Below are positions 34,770 through 45,663 of a stretch of DNA of 64,000 nt, one piece after another. Both the position numbers and the translations under genes were made by a program. The notes under the pieces were generated by a model. That model saw only the letters and a program-made list of their open reading frames with translations. It had not been told where the DNA came from and did no database searches. Source of the DNA: Phocoena phocoena (lineage: Eukaryota > Chordata > Mammalia > Artiodactyla > Phocoenidae); the NCBI RefSeq assembly GCF_963924675.1, contig NC_089234.1, positions 60,361,153 to 60,425,152 on the forward strand, written 5' to 3'. Within the stretch, counting starts at the first letter, position 1; the number at the start of each line of letters is the position of its first letter.

Positions 34770-34985
34770 GTGTGGGTTCAAATTTTGGGTCTGTGTATCC
34801 TTGAGCAATGTAACCAGTCTCTCTGGACCTCAATTTCCTCACCTTGAAAGGAAAGAGAATAGCAGTACCTCCCTCACAGAATTGTTCAGAGGAATAAATG
34901 AGATACTGTTTGTAAAGCGCTTAGCACAGTGCCTGGCTTATAGTAGCGCTCAGGGAAAAAACGACAATATTATTATAGGCTTCCT
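34770..34985 (+). repeat. MIR SINE (well preserved)
   Basis: Sense MIR: 'gtgggttcaaattttgggtc', 'ctcaatttcctcaccttgaa', 'gtaaagcgcttagcacagtg', 'cctggcttatagtagcgctc'. Confidence 0.92.
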
Positions 34986-34989
34986 TTTA

Positions 34990-36175
34990 TCATAGCACCC
35001 AGTTGCAGTTCAATTAAACTCAACAATATTTATGGGGGGCCTGCTATGTGCCTGGCTCTGAGGAGTCGATGAAGAACAAGCCAGATGACAGCCTCTGCTC
35101 TCGTGGAACTCCCATCCTCCAGGAGGGAGGTGGCCGCTGAAAGAAACAGGGAAAGTGCAGGCAGTGAGTGCTCGGGAGAAAATGAAGCACGGAGATGTTG
35201 CTAGAGGCTGCTGTAGCAGGAGTGGCGAGGGAAGGTTCCCCTGTGGAGCATGACCGACGTGGAACCAACCACGTGACGCTGTGAGGGAAGGGTGTTTCCG
35301 GCAGAGGGAACAGCTAGTGCAAAGGCCACTGCGAAGCCCCTGTGACTGCAATCTGTCTCCTGTATTACACCATCTGCTTCACCAAACTTTCCACTTCTCT
35401 CATCCAACTCTCTCCTGGCCACTGCACTATCCCTGTGTTCATGGCAACCTTTGTAAAGCTGGTCCAACGTTATTCCCCATCTCATCTGCTCTGCTCTCTC
35501 CTGTCTGCTCCGGAAAACCTCCTCCCTCCTCTGGCCCTCCAGCTCAGGTCCCCTCTTCGAGGAACTTTCCCCCGATGGTTCCTGACCCCACTGGTCTCTC
35601 TCTGGCGTTCTTCTAAGACTGAACACTTTGTTTTACAACATCCCAGTTCCCACCTTGCCTCTTCATCTTTCTGGGGCAGTCATGCCTTCCCCACAAACTT
35701 GCCCCTTTTCCTAGGGCTGGAACCAGAATCAGGTCTTACACTCTTCCTAGCACTCAGCCGAGCCGTTCATTAACACCTGTGGATTGCCAGGTCCTGGGAG
35801 AGGCATGTCTGCCTGGGCAGAGTGGAAAATCCCTAGCTGAGGAAAGGGCCATGGAAATTTCTTCTTAACGTTCTCCTTCCAGACTTGGACTTGCCCCAGA
35901 AAGCAGTCAAGCATTTGCCCAGTGCCCTGCAGGGCGGCCTCTGTTTTTCCTCCTGCCCCCGCCCCCAACCCACCCCAGGCTTGAACCCAGGGAGCAGTGA
36001 CAGGGTGGGGCTGGGGAGAGGCAGCAGCTGGCAGCTGAGCTCTGCTGTAAAGAATCACTCTTGATGTCATCCAGTCCCACCCCCTCAGTTCAAAGATAAA
36101 GGAATAAGGTCAATGGCAAAATCATGCTAGACTGCGGGTCTCTCCTCTCCCGTTGAAGCTCATTCCGTTGCTCCA
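34990..36175. other. Intergenic with L2 relics
   Basis: An antisense L2 end is clear at about 35015-35180, and L2-like sense sequence may run 35355-35780. No gene is seen. Confidence 0.5.
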
Positions 36176-36179
36176 TGTT

Positions 36180-36290
36180 CCTCGATTTCCTCATCTGTAA
36201 AATGGGAATAATAATAACAGTACCTCCTTCATAGGACTGGGGATATGTGAAGTGAGTTAAAGATGTAGAGATAAATATAAGCCCTAGGTG
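36180..36290 (+). repeat. MIR fragment
   Basis: 'tcgatttcctcatctgtaaa' then 'ataacagtacctccttcata' is central MIR in sense. Confidence 0.8.
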
Positions 36291-36294
36291 TGCC

Positions 36295-37020
36295 CTTCCT
36301 CTAGCCCCTTGGTGGAGTGTGCAGTTCCCATTCTTCCAGCTGCCAACTTCTGGGGGGACTTAAAAGAGGGTTTGAAGTTATCACCGGGGGCTGGCAGGTT
36401 CCAAGGAGGATTGCCCGGTGTTGTCTGTACACTGTGTCCACAGCACATCTGGCTCACATTTGTCCTGCTGCTCTTTACATGTCCGTAGATGCAATTTTGG
36501 TGAGTAAAATGTGTATTCACTTGACATTGTTAATGAAGTCACAGCATTGTAATATATTTGCTCAGTCCGTGATAGCAAAAGTCAAAATTTTTGGAGGCTG
36601 AGAATTGGTTAGGGGCCACTGGGGCAGGTTCTCCAGTCCTCAGCCCTTCTCTCCTGGGAACCCAAGCCCCTCTCCTGTCCTCTGAGATGTGCCAGCCCAA
36701 ATCAGCTCTACTATTCTGTCACCAGCCCTCAGATTACCCCCTCCCCTCCCCTCCGAGGGAATGGGAATGTGGGCTGGGGGGAGGCCTAGGTGAGAGAATG
36801 AGAAAAGCTGCCTTCACATGCTCAGGGCTGAACTCTCATCCTTCCTCCTCTGGGAACCTGTCCTCACTCTGTCTCCAAATTCCTAGAACATATAGGATAC
36901 TGCAGATCCATCGCCCTCATGCGGCTCTTTACACCTTACTACCTGTAGGCGTGGGTGCGGTGGGCTTGACTGTTGGGGTAATTTGGACCTGGGCTGAGAT
37001 GTGGAGAGGCATAAAAGGGC
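36295..37020. other. Intergenic, no gene seen
   Basis: Unique sequence. A (CCCCT)n-like stretch lies at about 36735-36755. No supported coding or RNA gene. Confidence 0.5.
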
Positions 37021-37024
37021 CTAG

Positions 37025-37672
37025 AAGTATTGTGCACTGTTGGTGGGAATTTAAACTGGTGCAAATTGTATAGAAAACAGTATAGTGGTTCCTCAAAAAG
37101 TTAGAACTAGAATTATCATACGATCCAGCAATTCCACTTCTGAGTATATACCCCAAAAAAGTGAAAGCAGGGTCTCAAAGAGATTTGTACCCCCATGTTC
37201 ATAGCAGCATCATTCACAATAGCCAAAAGATGGAAGCAACCCAAATGTCCATTGACGATGAAAGGTAAAGCAAAATGTGGTATATCCATACAGTGGAATG
37301 TTATTCAGCTTTAAAAAGGAAGGAAATTCTGACATTTGCTACAATATAATTGAACCTTGAAGACCTTGTATTGAGTGAAGTAAGCCAGGCACAGTAAGAC
37401 AAATACTGTATGATTCCACTTATGTGTTGTATCTAGAGACATCAAATTCATAGAGACACAAAGTGGAATGGTGATTGCCAGGGGCTGGGTGGCGGGGGGG
37501 ATGGGATATTGTTGTTTAATGGGTATAAAATTTCCATTTTGCAAGATGAAAAAGTTCTGGAGCTTGGTTTCACAGCAATGTGAATATATTTAACACTACT
37601 GAACTGTATACTTAAAAATGGTTAAGGTGGTAAATTTTATGTTATATGTATTTTATCACAATTTAAAAAAAA
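37025..37672 (+). mobile_element. L1 3' end, 5'-truncated
   Basis: The end of L1 ORF2 and the 3' UTR are in sense: 'cactgttggtgggaatttaa', 'atccagcaattccacttctg', 'gtccattgacgatgaaaggt', 'gtaaattttatgttatatgt' and an A-tail. Stops and indels break the ORF2 remnant. Confidence 0.92.
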
Positions 37673-37744
37673 AGTGTTTGGAAGTGGCTCCAATGGGCCT
37701 CTCCAGGAGATGGCGGATTTGAGATGTCATGATCCTTTCTGTCC

Positions 37745-37865
37745 TTCTTTTCTTCCATACATGTGCATTGAGAATTTTCTATGAGCCAGGCACTGTTCTA
37801 GGCACACAAAAAATGTAGGCTGACATTCTGTTAGCAGAGACAGACAATAAATAAAATTTGAACCA
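37745..37865 (-). repeat. L2 LINE 3' end
   Basis: 'tttctatgagccaggcactg', 'ttctaggcacac' and 'agacagacaataaataaa' form the antisense L2 terminus. Confidence 0.7.
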
Positions 37866-38004
37866 AAATGCTCATGGCTTCTCTTTGCTTTCCTTTACTT
37901 AGTGAAAAATTTACCATATTTACACTAAATGGGACCCTAATTACGGAGCTATAATTTATGTTTTAAAACTTCTAGAGCTCATTTTATGTACTTTATCATG
38001 TGTG

Positions 38005-39730
38005 TTAAAATTTTTTTAATTGAGGTATAATTTGCATACAGTAAAATGTGCCCTTTTATTAGGTGTTCAATTCTATGGATTTGAAAAACATGTACTTAAA
38101 AAACAGTTTTATTGATATAATTTACATACCATAAATTTCACCTATTAAATTATATTAATTTTATTATATTAATTATTATATTACTAATTATATAACAGTT
38201 ATTATATTAATGGTTTTTAGTAGATTCACAGAGTTCTGCAACTCTGTGAATATACTAATTTAGAATATTATCATCACCCCAAAAAGAAATTCTATACATA
38301 TTAGCATTCACCCCCAACTCCCCCCAGTCCCCCAGGCCTAAGCAACTAATCTTTCTATTTCTATGATTTGCTTATTCTGGACATTTCATATCCATGGAAT
38401 CATACAATATGTGGTCTTTTGTGATTTGCTTCTTTCAATTAGCATAACGTTTTTGAGGCCCATCAAATGTGGTAGCATGGATTATTACTTCATTTCTTTT
38501 AATTGACAAATAATATTCTGTTATATGGGTATATCATGTTTTGTTTATCCATTCATCTGTTGATGGACATTTGGGTTGTTTCCACTTCGATATTTTGAAT
38601 AATGCTGCTATGAAAATTCATATATAAGTTTTTGTGTGGACATATGTTTTCATTTCTCTTGGGTATATACTGAGAAGTGGAATTGCTGGGTCATATGGTA
38701 ACTGCATGTTTAACATTATGAGGAACTACCAAACCATTTTCCAAAATGGCTCTACCATTTTACAATCCCTCCAGCAATGTATGAGGGTGCCAGTTTTTCC
38801 ACATCCTTGCCAATACTTGTTCTTATCCACCTCTTTGATTATAGCCACTCTGGTAGTATGAAATGGTATCCCACTGTAGCGCTGATTTACATTTCCCTAC
38901 TGACCAGTAATGTTAAACATCTTTTCATAAATGCTTATAGGGTGTTCGTATATCTTTAAAAAAAATTTTTTTCACAAGTTTTTTGTTTTGTTTTTTTTTT
39001 GTTTTTTTGTTTTTGCTGCATTGGGTCTTCATCACTGCGAGTGGGTTTTCTCTAGTTGTGGTGAGCCGGGGCTACTCTTCCTTGTGGTGCATGGGCTTCT
39101 CATTGCGGTGGCTTCTCTTGTTGCAGAGCATGGGCTGTAGGGTGCGTGGGCTTCAGTAGTTGTGGTGTGTGGGCTCAGTAGTTGTGGCTCACAGGCTTAG
39201 TTGTTCAGAGGCATGTGGGATCTTCCCAGACCAGGGATCGAACCCCTGTCCCCTGCATTGGCAGGCAGATTCTTAACCACTCTGCCACCAGGGAAGTCCC
39301 TGTATATCTTCTTCGAAGAAATGTCTATTCAAATCTTTTGCTCATTTTTTAATTAAGTTGCAAGAGTTCTTTATGTATGCTAGGTGAAAATCACTTATCT
39401 TATATATGATTTGCAAAATATTTTCTCCCAGTCTGTGAGCTGTCTTCTTACCTTCTTGATTATGTCCTTTGGAGCACAAATGTTAAAATTTTATTAAGTC
39501 CAACTTGTTGATCTTCTTTTAAACTTGTATTTTTGGTGTCATATCTAAGAAATCATTGCCTAATCCAAGATCATGAATATTTACTCCTATATTTTCTTCT
39601 AAGAGTTTTCATAGTTTAGTTCTTCCATTTAGGACTATGATCCACTTAAATTTTTGTATATATATACTTTTAAAAAATTCTGGTATTAAGATATAATTTA
39701 CATTCAATAAAATTCACCATTTGAAGTATA
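38005..39730 (-). mobile_element. Old L1 fragments, antisense, with nested insertions
   Basis: At least two old L1 3' ends lie next to each other (38005-38095 and 38096 onward). An antisense ORF2 tail follows, with 'catttgggttgtttccactt' and 'tgctgggtcatatggtaact'. The body is split by the SINE at 38957-39301 and continues to about 39736, where a younger L1 is inserted. An A/T palindromic tract sits at 38145-38215. Confidence 0.85.
38957..39301 (-). mobile_element. CHR-1 SINE inserted in L1
   Basis: A long-form SINE in minus orientation. A 9-bp duplication (gtatatctt) flanks it at 38948-38956 and 39302-39310. Its body is more diverged than the 26767 copy. Confidence 0.93.
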
Positions 39731-39736
39731 CAGTTT

Positions 39737-39973
39737 TGTTTTGTTTTTTTTTTAAACATCTTTATTGGGGTATAATTGCTTTACAATGGTGTGTTAGTTT
39801 CTGCTTTATAACAAAGTGAATCAGCTATACATATACATATGTTCCCATATGTCTTCCCTCTTGCGTCTCCCTCCCTCCCACTCTCCCCATCCCACCCCTC
39901 CAGGCTGTCACAAAGCACCGAGCTAATATCCCTGTGCCTTGCGGCTGCTTCCCCCCAGCTATCTACCTTACTA
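39737..39973 (-). mobile_element. Young 5'-truncated L1 inserted in an older L1
   Basis: About 237 bp of L1 3' UTR in antisense starts with an oligo(T) and continues 'catctttattggggtataat', 'ctttacaatggtgtgttagt'. A perfect 15-bp duplication (tgaagtatacagttt) flanks it at 39722-39736 and 39974-39988. Low divergence marks it as recent. Confidence 0.93.
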
Positions 39974-40025
39974 TGAAGTATACAGTTTAATTAGTTTTAT
40001 CTTATATACTTTTAATCCTTCTGTA

Positions 40026-40398
40026 TTGGGACTTCCCTGTGGTTCAGTGGTAAAGAATCCGCCTTCGAATGCAGAGGACATAGGTTCGAGGAACTAAGAT
40101 CCCACATGCCGCCGGGCAACTAAGCCCACGCGCCACAACTACTGACCTTGTGCACCTCAACTAGAGCCCACCAGCCGCAAACTACAGAGCCCACGCGCTC
40201 TGGAACCCGCACACCACAACTACAGAGCCCAGGTGCCCTGGAGCCTGTGCGCCACAACTAGAGAAGAGAAAACCTGCACATCACAACTAGAGAGAAGCCC
40301 ACACACCACAACGAAAGATCCCACATGCCTCAACGAAGATCCTGCGTGCTGCAACTAAGACCCGATGCAGCCAAAACTAAATAAAATAAAAATTTAAA
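40026..40398 (+). mobile_element. CHR-1 SINE
   Basis: A long-form SINE in sense: 'ggacttccctgtggttcagt' head, repeated 'cacaactac' body, A-rich tail. A 12-bp duplication with one mismatch (aatccttctRta) flanks it at 40014-40025 and 40399-40410. Confidence 0.95.
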
Positions 40399-40410
40399 AA
40401 TCCTTCTATA

Positions 40411-41430
40411 CTGTTAGATTTTTTTCCCCCTGGGAAGTTAGGGATAGGGAAAATTGAGTGTGTGCCCATTTTCTCTTTTTTCTTATGCCCCACAGTTTTG
40501 CTTGTAAATGTATGTGTGTGATTATGTGGGAGCGTGTGTGAAAGAGAGAGAGAATTTTGATTTTGACATCAGCTTCTTAAGGATTGCCACTTACTTTGGC
40601 TTTCTCTAGCAGCTCCATGGACCCATTTAATTATATATAGGTTGAATGAGTGAATGCAGTAATCAAGTGACAGTCTATCAGTGTCTGCCCTCAGAGCCAT
40701 CAGTACCACATGGCCACAGATGTTTCCATGCAGCTGCCCATTGTTGGGACTGAGATGGAGACTCCCCAGCTGGGCCCATGTGTGGACGTGTCTGGGTTTA
40801 ATGGACTGTTTTCTAATTTTGATTCCTTCATAAAGAGCCCCCTTTTCAGGATAATTACAGAGTCCTGTAATAATCTATTACTTAGGACTGGTTTCTGTTC
40901 CTCATGTTTTCGCAGCCTTCCACTGGGCTGCCCCAGCAGCATTGGCCACCTCCAGCAGTGAAAGCAGGGTGAGGCTGACCAGGACACCTTAACTGAGGAA
41001 CCAGGAGAGCTCAGTGGATTGAGTGAAAGGCCCAGGAGGTAGGAGACCACACTTCCCATCTTAGCCCTGCAGCCCTGCTCTCTGAGCCACTCTGAGCCTT
41101 CAAATTTCCTTCTGAAACATGAGGTAGAATTAAAGGAACCTTATCTAGGGTGCTTAATATACACTGGGCTTAGAAAAATACCACTTAGAAGTGAAGCAGT
41201 CTGAGCACATTAGCTCACAGTGATGTTTTTTACCAGAATTTATTAAGGTTACATATTGACGTGACTGTTGTCAAGATGATGACTTTTGAACGTTAGAGGA
41301 AAGGCGGACCAGAGGTGAGGCAGTCAAAGGTGGTCCCTATCACAGGGTGCCTGTTCCACCGCAGCCCAGGCCCCCCATCTCTTGCCCAGCCACTGGCTTC
41401 CTCTGCCAGTGGTGAACTCCAGTTATACCT
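40411..41430. other. Intergenic, no gene seen
   Basis: Short GT/GA-rich sequence lies at 40505-40555. The remainder is unique, with no coding signal. Confidence 0.5.
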
Positions 41431-41434
41431 TTAT

Positions 41435-41600
41435 ATATTGAATACATCATTTCCTCACTATTATCCCCGTTTTACAGAAGAGAAACTGAAGGTGACTTGC
41501 TCAAGGTCATCGGCTAAGAAATGTCCGAGCCGGGATTTGAATACAGATTTCACTAACTCTACTGCATGGTGGTCTTACGCATTAAGATACCACTTCCGTT
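41435..41600 (-). repeat. MIR SINE (ancient)
   Basis: Antisense MIR: 'ttatccccgttttacagaag', 'gacttgctcaaggtcatcgg', 'gagccgggatttgaatacag'. Confidence 0.85.
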
Positions 41601-41604
41601 CTAG

Positions 41605-42560
41605 GAGCTCTATATTCCTCTAAACTAGGTGGCAGGCAGAGTAAAACAATGAAGTGTTTGTACCCTGCCCTCCTCTCTCCTTAGCCTAGAGTCTGAGGCT
41701 GGTGGGGGAATCTTGTATTGTCTGAGTCCAGGGAGAGGGAGATGATCAAGCAGTCTGACAGCCAGGCTTGAAGGGAACCCAGGAGAGGGATACCAAACAA
41801 GTGCATACAATGAGATTGGAAAACTGCTGAATTTTCTACACAGCAATTGTGAAGGATGAGGCTGGGTGAGGCAGAGGGGAGTCATAAAAGGGCTGGAACT
41901 TGCTCTGGGCCTTAAAGGAAAGGAAGGGTTTTCAGGCAAAAGAGGGGGATCACATCCCTGGTGGAGGGTACTGGAATAAGCAGAGTCTGGGGCTAGAGGA
42001 GGGGGCAGGCCAGGGGAGTGGTAGAGAGTGGTAGAGGCTGTCAGCCTGGGTAGGGTGAATAGGGCCTGATACCAAAGGTCTTCAAAGGCAGGCAGTGGAA
42101 TCTGATAATAGGGAGCTATGGTAGGTTCTCCAGTAGTATTCTGTTGGGGTGGGAAATAGAACTAAGGGAGGGAGGGAATCCTATACAAAGGGAGGGAATC
42201 AATACAAATTTTATAGGCTAGAACGATTTCTGAAAGCATTTTCCAAAATTGGATTTTATGTGGAAGTCTCATATGCTTTATTAACTTTCAGTCTTAGCAA
42301 CAAGGGAGCCTGTTCCATCTTCTCTTCAAAAGCCCAATACCTAGGACAAAGCTCCCTGCCACATCTTAGGAGACAGAAGAGCCCTAATCTGGGGCTCTTT
42401 CTGTCCTATTTGGGGGGATTTTCTAGGTCTTTCTGTCCTATTTGGGGGTATTTTCAAGCCCTGTGAGGATGAAGAAAGGCAGTCTGGCCTCAGAAAAGGG
42501 CATCTTAGCTGAGACTTCGTGGGACCCCAAGTTTTCCTCCAGCCTCGATCTGACCATCCA
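41605..42560. other. Intergenic, with a 32-bp tandem duplication
   Basis: No gene is seen. A 32-bp unit beginning tctttctgtcctatttgggg is repeated head-to-tail at 42396-42427 and 42428-42459, with small differences. Confidence 0.5.
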
Positions 42561-43283
42561 AGAGAAGGAACTTAGGAGCAGAAGCAAGAAGAACTACAGT
42601 TCTGCAGCCCATGGAACGAAAACCACAATCACAGAAAAATAGACAAAATGAAAAGGCAGAGGACAATGCCCCAATTGAAGGAACAAGATAAAACACCAGA
42701 AAAACAACTAAATGAAGTGGAGATAGGCAACCTTCCAGAAAAAGAATTCAGAATAATGATAGTGAAGATGATCCAGGACCTCGGAAAAAGAATGGAGGGT
42801 CGAGAAGATGCAAGAAATGTTTAACAAAGACCTAGAAGAATTAAAGAACAAACAGAGATGAACAATACAATAACTGAAATGAAAAATAGACTAGGAGGAA
42901 TCAATAGCAGAATAACTGAGGCAGAAGAACGGACAAGTGACCTGGAAGACAGAATGGTGGAATTCACTGCCGTGGGACAGAATAAAGAAAAAAGAATGAA
43001 AAGAAATAAAGACAGCCTAAGAGACCTCTGGGACAACATTAAATGCACCAACATTTGCATTATAGGGGTCCCAGAAGGAGGAGAGAGAGAGAAAGGACCT
43101 GAGAAAATGTTTGAAGACATTATAGTCAAAAACTTCCCTAACATGGGAAAGAAAATAGCCACCCAAGTCCAGAAAGCACAGAGAGTCCCAGGCAGGATAA
43201 ACCCAAGGAGAAACAAACCCAGACACATAGTAATCAAATTGACAAAAATTAAAGACAAAGAAAAATTATTAAGAGAAGGAGCT
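42560..43283 (+). mobile_element. L1 fragment: 5' UTR end and broken ORF1
   Basis: The end of the L1 5' UTR leads into an ORF1 start codon at 42648-42650. ORF1 encodes the RNA-binding chaperone of the retrotransposon. Here it is a pseudogene: the frame breaks near 42797-42840, and the longest open part (42858-43310) carries the coiled-coil-like ITEAEERTSDLEDRMVE and the RNA-recognition stretch ending near KTPRHI-like RHIVIKLTKIKDKEKLL. It stops abruptly at about 43283 with no ORF2, so both ends are truncated. The sequence is of the artiodactyl/cetacean L1 type. Confidence 0.9.
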
Positions 43284-43289
43284 GAGGGT

Positions 43290-43790
43290 GCTTGCTGCTT
43301 CCCGGTCTAGGAGAGGGTTAATGCTTACCTCCCCATCTAGCTCTTGCCTCCAAACACCAATGAGACTCTCTGTTCTGGAGCCAGACACGGCTTTTTGTTT
43401 TCCTCTTTGGGGGTCAGGGAAGCACAGCCATGAGCATTGGCCCTGATCTCAATTCCTGGGAAAGTGCCCCCAGATACCACCCAAGTGTGGAGCCTGCTTC
43501 ATCCTCACCTCCACCGTGAGGGGCTGAGAGTGGGCAAGGTCAGCCATGGTCAGAAGAAGACCATCATTCAAGGGCTTGGGCCTCTGTTTACTAATCTGTA
43601 AAACTTCACTAACCCCCGCCCTACCCACCCCTCCCAGGGTAGCTATTAGGAGGATGTGCTAAGAAGTAAGGGCTCTTAAAACTACTCTGGGCACCCTCTT
43701 CCTTGTTACCACCATTTTCAAATCTAGTTCTAAACAGTTCATTCATTTTGGGGAACAAGTCATCTCTACCAAAGAGATGCGAGTCTTCTA
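43290..43790. other. Intergenic, no gene seen
   Basis: Unique sequence without supported features. Confidence 0.5.
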
Positions 43791-43794
43791 AACC

Positions 43795-43965
43795 ATCCCA
43801 AAGTTCAAGACCCTGTGTCAGGATCCTGGATGAAAATGCAGATTCCTGGGGCCCTGCCCCGGACACATGTGGTCAGAATCTCCTCCAAGGCAGGGAGATA
43901 TGTGTTTAATTCAGGCCCCAAGAGATTTGAGTATACAATCAAGTGGAAGAACTACTGTTTTACAG
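43795..43965. repeat. MER5-like DNA transposon relic
   Basis: 'gaaaatgcagattcctgggg', 'ccctgccccgga', 'gtcagaatctcctccaagg' and the end 'caagtggaagaactactg' resemble MER5-type non-autonomous hAT elements. It is diverged. Confidence 0.5.
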
Positions 43966-44799
43966 TTGGGCAAACAAGGCCTGTCTGAGACCAGGAAGAG
44001 AAACAAGGGAGATAACAACTCTCCAGAGGCTGGTGTGGGAGGACTGGCCGAGTCACTGGGAGGGAGGAGTGGGAAGAGCCTTGGCCTTCATCTGGCCCAA
44101 TCCCAATTTCACCGATAATGAAATTGGGGCCCAGAGAGTGCGATGAGTCCAGGTCACCGAGAACATTCATGAAGATAGGCCTGTAGTCTCCGGGCTCTTG
44201 AAGCCCTCACCACACCTCCTACATATGTTGTGTGTTTTGCTCCTGCCTGGAGGTCATGCCCCTCTCCGAGCCCTAGGTTCTGTGTCTAGTCAGAGGCTTG
44301 AACCAAGTTAAGTCTTTTTCAAACTCCCTTTCTTAATGCTCCTGCTCCCTAGCCTTTTCATATCCAGAGATAAAATGTGTAATTTTCACTGCAGAACAAA
44401 TAGAACTGTGCCTTTTTTCACAAGGAAAAAAGCCTCTTGCCGTCCTTTAAGTGCCTGGAAGGACCTTGGGCTCAGGAGTCCTTTGTACCAGGCCCTTCTA
44501 ACCCAGGGCAGCCAGGTGAGCTCTTTCTACTGAGACTGTGGCTCTGAGAGGTCTGACTCACCCCCTATCTTCCAGGGCTTTCCAGTGCTTTCCCTTGGTA
44601 GCCTCAGCCAGCAGAGCCAAGGGAGCCTGCGTTCTTGACACAGATGGCACTCAGTCTACATATGTCCATGACCAAGCTGGCAGGCAGCCCCAGAAAGGGA
44701 CAGAGAAACACACAGCTGCACCAGGGCGTGATGAAACCCACCTTTTCCAGCACCCATCCCCCTCCCTTTTATTTCATGGCACTGATGAGAGGCAACCGT

Positions 44800-45663
44800 T
44801 TTAACAAACATGATTTTTTTTATTAGAAAAGTAAAAAATATTGCATAGGTCTTAATACTTGAACATCAAGTGTATTCATGAACAGCGAGTATCTTCATGT
44901 AAACAGTTCTAGATGGAAGACCCAGATGGTACTCCTCTGGGGGAGGGGTTCCAGCCCCCACCCCAATCAGCCCCATCCCCTCACAGTTCAACCCTTCACT
45001 ACACATCCGGGGATGGGCCACACGCAGCTCCCAGGTGTATTTTTTCTTCAAGTGTCAAAGATCCCCAAGTGATCCCAACACCCACCCCTTCCTCCTCTTA
45101 CATTCATGCGTCTGTAAGATAGCTGCCTAGAACAGGTCAGTAGTGAAGCTCCAATCAAAAAAAAAAAAAAAAGATACAAAAACAACAAAGAACAAACATT
45201 TGGTCCCTTCAGACCATGAGATACACAAACCACCTCGATGGCCTCCCCCCCCCCACCAGAGCTGGCTACCGTGAGCACACATCCCTTGCGGATGCCAGGG
45301 CAGCCCAGCTGCTCTCATGGCTCTGTCACACCACTGTTGTCTTAACTGTCAGTAACAATAAAAATAATAAGGTACATGCTACATACACATCCAGCCAGAA
45401 GCCTGGTTGGCCCCTAAGCCTTTGTTTCATGCTACAGTACTGAGGGGCAGCGTGTGAGCCCAAGTGGGAGCCACCTGTCCACACCTCAGTGAGCTTCCTA
45501 GGGAAACACCGTGTTCCCCTCACCTTGACCTTCCTCCCCGCAGGTGGCTGTTGTCAGTTTTCTAACGACAGGCAGCAGTCCCTCAGCTTCTGCCTGCCAA
45601 TGTCCACCCCAAAAGTTCAACTGTCTCTGTCATGGGGTCAGTATCGGCCCCCCAGACCCAAGT
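44800..45663 (-). other. DDIT4: DDIT4 3' UTR
   Basis: This is the stretch from the DDIT4 stop codon to the likely cleavage site, about 0.86 kb, free of interspersed repeats. The length is close to what I recall for the human gene. In mRNA sense it carries a run of 16 U (45157-45172) and a run of 10 G (45245-45254). I found no AUUUA pentamer. The 3' boundary is inferred from the poly(A) hexamer and could be about 50 nt further left. Confidence 0.8.
44819..44824 (-). terminator. DDIT4: DDIT4 poly(A) signal (AATAAA)
   Basis: A canonical hexamer on the minus strand is followed by an A-run, CATG and a GT-containing stretch. A second AATAAA lies about 50 nt downstream at 44768-44773, so cleavage could be at either. 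Confidence 0.7.

Noticed and set aside
40700..41059. 119-codon minus frame
   Set aside because: No domain or homology I can recognise, and no promoter or splice context.
42858..43310. 150-codon frame with coiled-coil and RNA-binding features
   Set aside because: Not a host gene: it is a truncated, frameshifted L1 ORF1 remnant.
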